Below the pieces are notes generated by a model. It saw nothing but the letters and a program-made list of their open reading frames with translations, ran no database searches and was not told the origin of the DNA. The position numbers and the translations under genes are program-made. A stretch of DNA of 5,080 nucleotides from assembly GCA_903872255.1 (NCBI GenBank), contig CAIQJW010000153.1, positions 1 through 5,080 of the forward strand, read 5' to 3'. Positions 1-5,009 of this stretch are shown piece by piece; position 1 is the first letter of the stretch; every line of letters begins with the position of its first letter. This stretch comes from an uncultured delta proteobacterium. GTDB taxonomy: Bacteria; Desulfobacterota; Syntrophorhabdia; Syntrophorhabdales; Syntrophorhabdaceae.

Positions 1-112
1 ACGACTCGGGGGGGGGTGGTGATAGATACATCATCCATTTATTATGTTGTTGTTATCAATAGGTCTATATTTGATTATAGCAGAGGATCATCAATAAAAC
101 ACAAGAATTATT
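1..112. other. AT-rich contig end with G run, no gene
   Basis: The first seven bases are followed by nine consecutive G (8-16) and then by markedly AT-rich sequence. I see no convincing gene. The rolling-circle Rep reading frame that enters from the right continues to a stop at 65-67, but the residues it encodes here (NNSCVLLMILCYNQI) do not resemble what follows the HUH motif in such proteins. The stretch is either a real recombination or insertion junction, or an assembly error at a contig end. The G runs at both ends of the window and the adapter at the far end make the second option plausible. Confidence 0.5.
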
Positions 113-472
113 TATTGCCATATGAAAGTGATACGCCCCTCTCTCCTGCTGTTCATTGGTTACGATATACTGCCAATCGGGGATGTATTTATGGATGAGC
201 CTGACAAACTTCTCGAAGTGTTTCCACGCCCGTTCCTTGTCAACAATGTTCTCCCGGTATGTAAGGGAAAGAAGGTGATCGAAGCCAGCTGCCATGCAGA
301 TGTGCCTGATCCTTGCCTTTGCCCTTTGTTTGCATCTTTCCTGATTGGCTTCCCTGTCTTTTGACTTGCCTCTCTGTACTGTCTTCTTTGATCCTGTAAC
401 CGACCAGCCCCATGATGCCTCAACATACTTATCCCCGTAATCCCGTATAGTGACTGTCTGATAGGGGGTCAT
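65..472 (-). CDS. Truncated rolling-circle (HUH) replication initiator
   Basis: This is the N-terminal part of a replication endonuclease of the phage/plasmid rolling-circle type, resembling the ORF2/G2P-like Rep proteins of inovirus-like elements. Such enzymes nick one strand of the origin through a tyrosine and start rolling-circle copying. The 135-aa product has a basic region (about 29-57), a motif-1-like strand LLSLTYREN (67-75), and the metal-binding motif HFH at 115-117 inside GAYHFHMAI. The ATG at 472 is chosen because AGGGG (480-484) lies 7 nt upstream; the frame is open further upstream to 913, but that part covers repeats and a tRNA end and is not protein-like. The catalytic Tyr motif expected downstream of HFH is absent: the frame runs into unrelated AT-rich sequence after about residue 120 and stops. 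The gene is therefore broken, or cut by a chimeric contig end. Family assignment is from motifs only. Confidence 0.6.
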   Translation of the reverse strand: MTPYQTVTIRDYGDKYVEASWGWSVTGSKKTVQRGKSKDREANQERCKQRAKARIRHICMAAGFDHLLSLTYRENIVDKERAWKHFEKFVRLIHKYIPDWQYIVTNEQQERGAYHFHMAINNSCVLLMILCYNQI

Positions 473-533
473 ATGCGGACCCCTGACAGTGAAGGGTTTA
501 ACGAGAAGTGTCCTATAGTTAAAGTCTAGTAAG

Positions 534-721
534 ACCAGACCGCCAGTTCTACCGTTGAACCGCTGTCGCCCGTGCCTGCTCGCCAGGGCCCCTGAAAGAA
601 GACGAAAAAGCAAAGACAAAGACAGGGCAAGGGAGCCGCCAACAAGTTGGCATCGCCCTTGCGGTCTCAAGACCAAAAAACCTAACGACACAAAAACCTT
701 GACCGGGTAGGGCGGTCTGGT
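534..721. repeat. 11-bp perfect inverted repeat with GCGGTCT motif
   Basis: ACCAGACCGCC at 534-544 is the exact reverse complement of GGCGGTCTGGT at 711-721. The inner heptamer GCGGTCT occurs a third time at 661-667, giving three copies in about 190 bp (two on plus, one on minus). The right arm overlaps the spacer and first base of the -10 box of the plus-strand promoter, so a protein bound there would block that promoter. Iteron-like Rep binding sites are one possibility; an autoregulatory operator is another. Confidence 0.45.
627..662. repeat. Long nested hairpin, candidate origin structure
   Basis: The outer arms are GCAAGGG (627-633) and CCCTTGC (656-662). After a four-base internal loop on each side, the inner arms are GCCAAC (638-643) and GTTGGC (646-651), separated by AA. 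All 13 pairs are Watson-Crick. On the minus strand the hairpin is followed by T-rich but interrupted sequence, so it could weakly terminate rep leader transcripts. Its position upstream of a rolling-circle rep gene also fits a nick-site or single-strand-origin hairpin. The sequence does not decide between these. Confidence 0.5.
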
Positions 722-732
722 ATAATACGCAT
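682..732 (-). CDS. Candidate 16-aa leader peptide upstream of rep
   Basis: On the minus strand an AAAGGAGA ribosome binding site lies 4 nt before an ATG at 730-732. The resulting short frame reads MRIIPDRPTRSRFLCR and stops with TAG at 682-684. The hairpins at 663-674 and 627-662 follow directly, and the rep start is about 210 bp further on. Leader peptides in rep mRNAs couple or control rep translation in several plasmid families, and the plus-strand small RNA predicted here would begin right beside this start and be antisense to its ribosome binding site. The support is a good Shine-Dalgarno match plus position; the peptide itself matches nothing I recognise, so it may be fortuitous. Confidence 0.25.
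   Translation of the reverse strand: MRIIPDRPTRSRFLCR
699..726 (+). promoter_or_regulatory. Sigma70-type promoter, extended -10
   Basis: The -35 box TTGACC (699-704, five of six matches to consensus) and a perfect TATAAT (721-726) are separated by 16 bp. A TG one base before the -10 gives an extended -10 element. The predicted start is near 733. It points away from rep, and no plus-strand gene follows; a terminator lies about 90 bp downstream, so the product would be a small RNA. Confidence 0.6.
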
Positions 733-816
733 ACACTCTCCTTTCGTTGATTGCGTTGGGTGAGAAAACAGAAAGCCACCGAGAACCCTGCCAAGAGCTC
801 TGGTGGTTTTGTTTTT
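733..816 (+). ncRNA. Predicted small antisense RNA (~84 nt)
   Basis: The interval is bounded by a strong predicted promoter (699-726) and an intrinsic terminator (776-816) and has no credible open frame. The transcript would be roughly 84 nt. Its 5' region (CTCTCCTTT at 736-744) is complementary to the AAAGGAGAG ribosome binding site of the candidate leader peptide on the opposite strand, so it would pair with any minus-strand rep leader transcript. By analogy with countertranscribed RNAs of plasmid replicons it may hold down rep expression. Both existence and role are predictions; no known RNA family is recognised. Confidence 0.4.
776..816 (+). terminator. Rho-independent terminator
   Basis: CCACC (776-780) pairs with GGTGG (802-806). 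The stem extends by GAG (781-783) with CTC (798-800) if T801 is bulged. The stem is followed at once by TTTTGTTTTT (807-816). The loop is about 14 nt. It would end the small RNA started at 699-726. Confidence 0.55.
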
Positions 817-845
817 CCTGAGTAAGTCTACTGACTTCTAAATCA

Positions 846-874
846 CTTCTATGGTACTCATGAAGTATTGTGAA
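846..874 (-). promoter_or_regulatory. Possible weak promoter for the rep leader
   Basis: On the minus strand TTCACA (869-874) and TAGAAG (846-851) are 17 bp apart, matching consensus at five and four of six positions. A start near 839 would give a rep mRNA with a leader of about 370 nt that includes the complement of the predicted small RNA. The match is modest and could be chance. Confidence 0.22.
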
Positions 875-887
875 ATAGGGCGCTAGG

Positions 888-912
888 GCGGGTTCAAATC
901 CCGCCTTCGGCA
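888..912 (+). tRNA. 3' end of a tRNA gene, probably tRNA-Leu (fragment)
   Basis: GCGGG (888-892), loop TTCAAAT (893-899) and CCCGC (900-904) form a perfect T arm. CTTCGGC (905-911) is the 3' strand of an acceptor stem and A912 is the discriminator base. The matching 5' strand would be GCCGAAG, typical of bacterial tRNA-Leu, and A73 is a leucine identity base. No GCCGAAG, D arm or anticodon arm lies in the preceding 100 bases, so only the 3' end is present. CCA is not encoded. Such fragments mark one attachment site of elements integrated in tRNA genes. The homology could extend a few bases left of 888 into the variable arm. Confidence 0.7.
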
Positions 913-1050
913 TTATATAATTCCTTGTATTTATTTAATTGATCAGTCTGTAGGGTTTTGTAACACCCGCATGTCAAGCATATGGGCATGTTTCAAGATA
1001 TGACGATTACCGCATGGAAGAGATAAAACACGAAACTATATTCGCAAACG
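913..1050. other. Short spacer with imperfect direct repeat
   Basis: This spacer separates the tRNA fragment from the end of the signalling operon. It contains two imperfect direct copies of a GCATGT..CAAG..ATATG unit (969-984 and 986-1002) but no gene. No clear intrinsic terminator for the minus-strand operon is visible; a GGGT/ACCC stem near 953-968 lacks a following T run in that direction. Confidence 0.4.
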
Positions 1051-2088
1051 TCATACTTCAAACTCCAGAATAAACCTCGGTTCGTTGTCCCTATCAATCG
1101 TCATGGTTCCTCCAAGCTGTTCTGTTAATAAACCTACAAGCTGCATACCAAAACCGGTGGAGATCGGGACGTCAGTAGACCTCCGGCTATAACAAGGCTC
1201 CACGGATTCGGGAATGCCTGTGCCGTTATCCTGAACAATGAGGGATGCACGGCTGTCCTTTATTGAAAAGGACACGTTTATTAATCCATTATCTCTACCG
1301 ATAAAGGCGTATTTCATTGTATTCGTAAGAAGTTCATTAAGAATCATACCCAAACAGGACAATATCTTTGCATCAAGAACAACCTCATCGATCCGTGTCT
1401 CTATCACAACCTGTCCCCGTTTGGGGAAATTGTCCACGATCTCATCGACCAGAGAGGTGATGTATTCCTTCGCTGATATAGCTCCGAAATCTTTAGACCG
1501 GTACAGCTTGTCATATAATACCATCATGCTCTTGACCCGGTTTCTCGCATCCTGCAGGGCGCAGATGACCGCCGGGTCCTTCAGTGTGTCCGATTGCAGG
1601 GAGAGGAGGCTCATGACGACGTCCATGTTGTTCTTGACCCTGTGATGCACTTCCCTGAGGAGGAGTTCCTTTTCGGCGAGGAGAGTTTTGATCTCATCCT
1701 CTGCCTGCTTGCGTTCGATGGCATAGCGCACTGCGCGCAGGAGCAGATTTCCGCTGACCTGATCTTTGACCAGGAAGTCCTGGGCGCCTTCCCGTACCGC
1801 TGCTACGGCTGTTTCCTGATCGTTATCGCAGGTCAGCACAATAATAGCAAGGTCCGGCGCCAATTGGCGCAGTTTCCGAAAGGTTGCAAGCCCCTGGCTG
1901 TCGGGAAGCCCGAGATCGGTCAATACAATGTCTATTCCACCGGTCGCAAGCCGGGCGATGGCATCGGAAAGCCGCGGCACGGATTCGCTATGAAATCGTA
2001 TATGACCCATCTCCGGAAGCGCGTCGCGTATCAAGTCTGCGTCGGCCGGGTTGTCTTCAATGATCAGGACGTTCAGTCTTTCAGTCAT
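1051..2088 (-). CDS. REC-HisKA_2-HATPase hybrid histidine kinase
   Basis: This 345-aa cytoplasmic protein joins a receiver domain to a histidine kinase of the HisKA_2 class. The receiver (about 5-122) has the acidic pair E11/D12, phosphoacceptor D58 in TDLGLPDS, T86 and K108. A short helical linker (123-143) leads to the H box REVHHRVKNN (145-154), where H149 aligns with the HRxKN histidine of the related HWE kinases. The ATP-binding domain shows the N box LNELLTN (250-256), DNGTGIP (287-293) and a G2-like GFGMQLV (312-318). There is no membrane segment or output domain. The start is the ATG at 2088, with AGGGGG (2095-2100) 6 nt upstream. It overlaps the preceding response regulator gene by 8 bp, which suggests translational coupling. 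It is the last gene of the operon, and its receiver could be a phosphorylation target of the upstream kinase. Domain calls are secure; partners are inferred. Confidence 0.9.
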   Translation of the reverse strand: MTERLNVLIIEDNPADADLIRDALPEMGHIRFHSESVPRLSDAIARLATGGIDIVLTDLGLPDSQGLATFRKLRQLAPDLAIIVLTCDNDQETAVAAVREGAQDFLVKDQVSGNLLLRAVRYAIERKQAEDEIKTLLAEKELLLREVHHRVKNNMDVVMSLLSLQSDTLKDPAVICALQDARNRVKSMMVLYDKLYRSKDFGAISAKEYITSLVDEIVDNFPKRGQVVIETRIDEVVLDAKILSCLGMILNELLTNTMKYAFIGRDNGLINVSFSIKDSRASLIVQDNGTGIPESVEPCYSRRSTDVPISTGFGMQLVGLLTEQLGGTMTIDRDNEPRFILEFEV

Positions 2089-2542
2089 ACTTGGCCCCCT
2101 TGGGCGGCAGCCTTACGATGGTCAACCAGAAATCCTCAATAGTTTTTACTACGTGGACAAATTGCTGCAGATCAATGGGTTTTGTGATGTAGCAGTTGCA
2201 GTGAAGGTTGTAACTCCTGAGAATGTCCTCTTCTGCCTGGGAGGACGTCAGGATCACCACCGGGATACGTTTCAAATCGTCGGCCGTTTTGATCTCAGTG
2301 AGCACCTCGCGACCGTCTTTCTTGGGCAGGTTCAGGTCTAGCAAGATAAGGTCGGGACGCGGGGACCCGGCGTACTTTCCGATCCCACGCAGAAAAGCCA
2401 TCGCCTCCTCGCCGTCGCCGGCCACATGCACTTTATTGCGTATCTTGCTGTTCTCCAATGCTTCCAGGGTAAGATCCACATCGCCGGGATTGTCCTCGAC
2501 CAATAAGATCTCGATAGGTGTTCCGCATGTTGTTGGACACAT
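2081..2542 (-). CDS. Rcp1-like single-domain response regulator
   Basis: This 153-aa protein is a lone receiver domain of the Rcp1 type, the family that partners cyanobacterial and bacterial phytochrome kinases. Visible signatures are EILLVEDNPGD (acid pair E16/D17), phosphoacceptor D69 in LLDLNLPKKDG, T99 followed by SSQAEEDI, and K121 in YITKP. The C-terminal IEDFWLTIVRLP tail is a hallmark of this family. No DNA-binding or enzymatic output follows, so it probably acts by protein contact or as a phosphate shuttle. A GTG at 2548 would add two residues (Met-Ala), but the strong AGGAGG (2552-2557) is only 3 nt from it and 9 nt from the ATG at 2542, so the ATG is preferred. It lies 20 bp after the large kinase gene and overlaps the next kinase gene by 8 bp. 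Its likely donor is the upstream REC-PAS kinase, although no phytochrome photosensor is encoded here. Confidence 0.92.
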   Translation of the reverse strand: MCPTTCGTPIEILLVEDNPGDVDLTLEALENSKIRNKVHVAGDGEEAMAFLRGIGKYAGSPRPDLILLDLNLPKKDGREVLTEIKTADDLKRIPVVILTSSQAEEDILRSYNLHCNCYITKPIDLQQFVHVVKTIEDFWLTIVRLPPKGAKYD

Positions 2543-2551
2543 AGCCACGTA

Positions 2552-2557
2552 CCTCCT
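2552..2557 (-). promoter_or_regulatory. Ribosome binding site deciding the regulator start
   Basis: AAGGAGGT, a near-perfect anti-Shine-Dalgarno complement with core AGGAGG, lies between the upstream stop (2563) and the regulator gene. Its 9-nt distance to the ATG at 2542 is workable; the 3-nt distance to the GTG at 2548 is too short. Confidence 0.7.
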
Positions 2558-2562
2558 TTTCC

Positions 2563-4857
2563 CTATTTTGGGACCGTGAAGAAAAACGTCGAGCCTTTAC
2601 CAATTTCGGACTCAAACCATATCCTGCCGCCGTGGCGTTCCAGTATTCGTTTGCACACCGCCAGACCGATACCGGTGCCGGGATATTCCTGCCGGGTGTG
2701 CAGGCGCTGAAAGATGGCGAAGATCCTATCCGCATACTGCCGATCGATCCCTATGCCGTTGTCCCGGATGGAAAAAACCCATTCGATCCCCCCATCCCGG
2801 GCGGACACATGGACAAGCGGAAAGTGCTCACCCCGGAACTTGATAGCGTTCGCGAGGAGATTCTGGAACACCTGCACGAGTTGCAGTCCGTCGGCGCGCA
2901 CCATCGGGAGTTCCTCGTTCGTAACGATCGCTTTGCTCTCCTCGATCATGGCGGCGAGGTTTCTGATCGCTTCACCAAGAATGGAATGCGAGTCTGCGGT
3001 TTCGATTGGATTGCTGCGCGTGCCGACTCTCGAGTAGGTCAGAAGATCGTTGACGAGTTGTTGCATACGGATTGCGCCGTCCACCGCATAAGCGATGTAT
3101 TTATTGGCCTTCTCGTCGAGTTGGCCCTCGTAACGCTCCGCCAGGAGCTGGGTATAACTCGCAACCATCCGAAGCGGCTCCTGCAGATCGTGCGCAGCGA
3201 TGGAAGCGAACTGCTCCAGGTCCTTGTTCGAGAGTTCCAGTTCCACCCGCACACTGCGAAGCTTGTCTTCAGCGAGCCTTCGTTCAGTAGTGTCACGAAT
3301 GTTGCACTGGATGACTGTCGTGCCGCCTGCCTCATGCACATTGGCAACGAATTCAACATCGATCTTCTTTCCTGATTTTGTCTCAAGCGGCAAGCCTTCG
3401 AAGCGGACATACCTTTTCTTCTGTAAGGTTACAAAGTTGTCTTTTGATGCCGCAACGTCTCTAAAAACACCAACCTCCCAGAGGTGTTTTTTAAAAAAAT
3501 CATCCTTGGAATAGCCCAACAGGTCGATTAAAAACGTATTAACATCCAAAATCATTCCCGTGTCAAAATCAATGAGAAGGATCCCATCCTGGGTGGTTTC
3601 AAACAGTCGGCGGTAACGAAGCTCAGAAATGTAAGCTGTATATTCCGCCTTTTTCCGCTCGGTGATGTCGCTGATCACAATGCGGCACGCGGGTGAGCCG
3701 TCGGCGTCTTGCGCGGCAATTGCTTGTACCTGCGCCCAGAATGTCGTTTTGTCCTTTCTCAGCATTCGCATCTCCCACATCTGCGCCGATGCTGTTTCAA
3801 AAAGTTGTTTGCGCTTCAGGTAATAGATGCCCTGGTCTTCGGGGAGGATAAAGCGGGAAATCGGTTGTTTGACCAGCGCCTTCCGGGTCACCTCCCCCAG
3901 CAAGGCTGCGGTGGTGAGATTGGCCTCCAGGATCAGTCCCCGCTCGCTCAAGGTTAAATAGCCTACCGGCGCCAGATCGTAGAAGTCGAAATAGCGTGTC
4001 CGGGAAGCTTCAAGCTCCTCCTGGGTATGCCGTAACTCTTCATTCTGCGCCTCCAGTTCGACCCGGTGTATCCGAAGGTCTTCTTCTGTCAGGTTCCGGT
4101 CGGTGATGTCCTTGACCACCCCATCATAGGATATGGTATTTCCCAGGGAATCGATCTGCACAATGGGGGTGTGGCTCATCAGGCGGATCTGTCCATCCTT
4201 CCGAATGATCCGGTGCTCGAAGGGAGATATTTGCTTACCCGAAAGAATTCCTTGCGCATGATCAATGACCAGTTGACGATCTTCAGGTACCACCATGTCT
4301 AACCAGAGGTAAGGGTTGGCGGCAAACTCCTCTGACCGGTATCCTGTCACTGACAGGCATGCCTCGCTGTGAGTTGTTTCCACTGCCTGGCAGTCCTTAA
4401 CGCGTACCGTGTAGAGATAGTCGGTAAGTCCCTCTGTTATGCGACGGTAACGTTCCTCGCTCATCCGTGTCTTCTCGTGAGCGTTAAAGAGCTCAAAGGC
4501 CATCTCTATGGATGATTGGAGAACAAAATCGCCGGAGCCCTTGATCACGTAGCCATAGCGGGTAATCTTCCTTACCCTGTCAACATATTCTTTTTCTGCG
4601 TGGGAGGTGAGAAAGACGATGGGGACCGGTCGTACGGAGAGGATCCGTCCCGCAGCCTCCGTGCCGTCCATGCCATTGCCCAGGTTGATGTCCATGAGGA
4701 TGATGTCTATGCCCGCCGCGGTACGGACCTTCTCTATCGCCTTCTCCCCCGTGGTAACAGTGATTACCTCGTACCCATGCCTCTCGAGGGTCTTCTTCTG
4801 CACCATGGCGATGAGGGCCTCGTCCTCCACGAGGAGGATGGTTTTTTTGTCATTCAT
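2563..4857 (-). CDS. REC-PAS-PAS-PAS hybrid sensor histidine kinase
   Basis: This 764-aa soluble kinase senses an unknown signal and feeds phosphate into the operon's receivers. In order: receiver (about 5-120; acid pair E11/D12, phosphoacceptor D56 in LMDINLG, T84, K106), PAS1 with a PAC tail (about 134-255), a Glu-rich coiled-coil linker (255-287), PAS2 (287-400), PAS3 (411-527), a HisKA dimerisation helix with H556 in AAHDLQEPLR, and an HATPase_c domain with N box around N670, DNGIGI at 699-704 and GTGIGL at 727-732. Each PAS ends in a DIT/DTT-ER-type junction. No membrane segment or signal peptide is seen, so the signal is cytoplasmic or membrane-permeable; no ligand-binding residue is diagnostic. 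The ATG at 4857 is chosen because GGAGA (4866-4870) lies 8 nt upstream. An in-frame GTG at 4896 and ATG at 4872 lack a ribosome binding site. It is the first gene of the operon. Confidence 0.9.
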   Translation of the reverse strand: MNDKKTILLVEDEALIAMVQKKTLERHGYEVITVTTGEKAIEKVRTAAGIDIILMDINLGNGMDGTEAAGRILSVRPVPIVFLTSHAEKEYVDRVRKITRYGYVIKGSGDFVLQSSIEMAFELFNAHEKTRMSEERYRRITEGLTDYLYTVRVKDCQAVETTHSEACLSVTGYRSEEFAANPYLWLDMVVPEDRQLVIDHAQGILSGKQISPFEHRIIRKDGQIRLMSHTPIVQIDSLGNTISYDGVVKDITDRNLTEEDLRIHRVELEAQNEELRHTQEELEASRTRYFDFYDLAPVGYLTLSERGLILEANLTTAALLGEVTRKALVKQPISRFILPEDQGIYYLKRKQLFETASAQMWEMRMLRKDKTTFWAQVQAIAAQDADGSPACRIVISDITERKKAEYTAYISELRYRRLFETTQDGILLIDFDTGMILDVNTFLIDLLGYSKDDFFKKHLWEVGVFRDVAASKDNFVTLQKKRYVRFEGLPLETKSGKKIDVEFVANVHEAGGTTVIQCNIRDTTERRLAEDKLRSVRVELELSNKDLEQFASIAAHDLQEPLRMVASYTQLLAERYEGQLDEKANKYIAYAVDGAIRMQQLVNDLLTYSRVGTRSNPIETADSHSILGEAIRNLAAMIEESKAIVTNEELPMVRADGLQLVQVFQNLLANAIKFRGEHFPLVHVSARDGGIEWVFSIRDNGIGIDRQYADRIFAIFQRLHTRQEYPGTGIGLAVCKRILERHGGRIWFESEIGKGSTFFFTVPK

Positions 4858-4865
4858 GGGGTACG

Positions 4866-4870
4866 TCTCC
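4866..4870 (-). promoter_or_regulatory. Ribosome binding site deciding the kinase start
   Basis: GGAGA on the minus strand is 8 nt before the ATG at 4857. Upstream of the longer GTG start at 4896 the minus-strand sequence is CTATCCCCTTAA, with no purine-rich site, and upstream of the ATG at 4872 it is C-rich. The receiver domain also begins directly after the ATG at 4857 (MNDKKTILLVEDE). Confidence 0.55.
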
Positions 4871-4896
4871 ATGGGGGAAGATACCAGCTCTCCCAC

Positions 4897-5009
4897 TTAA
4901 GGGGATAGTTTTTCAAGATCCTTGCTGTTCAAAGTTGCCGGTACTACTTAATCTCTGCCATATTACGACTCCCCATAATTCTCGCATCTCATAACAGACG
5001 AGAAGATTC
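4897..5009 (-). promoter_or_regulatory. Upstream region of the signalling operon
   Basis: This is the non-coding leader before the kinase gene. It contains a 6-bp inverted repeat, TTCTCG (4979-4984) and CGAGAA (4999-5004), with a 14-nt spacer. A TAATAT hexamer on the minus strand (4960-4965) could serve as a -10 but has no acceptable -35, and no sigma54-type site is seen. The operon promoter should lie here or beyond the damaged contig end. Confidence 0.3.

Larger units (their letters stand above)
473..887. other. Non-coding control region of the rep element
   Basis: No protein-coding gene is convincing here; the long frames crossing it are compositionally odd and cover repeats. The stretch holds, from left to right, the rep ribosome binding site (480-484), one arm of an 11-bp inverted repeat (534-544), a CAGGG-C-CCCTG palindrome (584-594), a long hairpin (627-662), a GGTCT-CA-AGACC palindrome (663-674), a consensus-like plus-strand promoter (699-726), the other repeat arm (711-721), and an intrinsic terminator (776-816). 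Dense inverted repeats next to a rolling-circle rep gene are what an origin and copy-control region would show. That role is inferred. Confidence 0.45.

Noticed and set aside
1..16. Adapter remnant at the left end
   Set aside because: ACGACTC followed by G9 faintly recalls the other adapter end, but seven bases with a mismatch are not enough to call it.
549..794. Minus-strand 81-aa open frame
   Set aside because: No ribosome binding site precedes its ATG. It runs through the hairpins and the antisense of the predicted small RNA, and its composition is low-complexity. It is not a credible gene.
473..913. N-terminal extension of the rep frame to 913 (protein beginning MPKAGFEPALAP)
   Set aside because: The first residues are the antisense reading of the tRNA T arm and acceptor end, a well-known source of false proteins with an AGFEP start, and the rest covers repeats. 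The ATG at 472 has its own Shine-Dalgarno sequence.
913..1050. Intrinsic terminator of the minus-strand operon
   Set aside because: The only stem (GGGT/ACCC around 953-968) is four pairs long and lacks a T run on the minus strand.
1594..2142. Plus-strand 182-aa open frame across the kinase and regulator boundary
   Set aside because: It is antisense to the REC-HisKA_2 gene and has no domain or ribosome binding site; the opposite strand has complete family signatures.
2632..3375. Plus-strand 247-aa open frame inside the large kinase gene
   Set aside because: It lies antisense to the conserved HATPase and HisKA domains of the kinase and has no recognisable domain, so it is a shadow of the real gene.
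4940..5000. Sigma54 promoter for the operon (TGGCA near a TAATAT)
   Set aside because: The TGGCA on the minus strand is not followed at the right spacing by TTGC, so the -12 element is missing.
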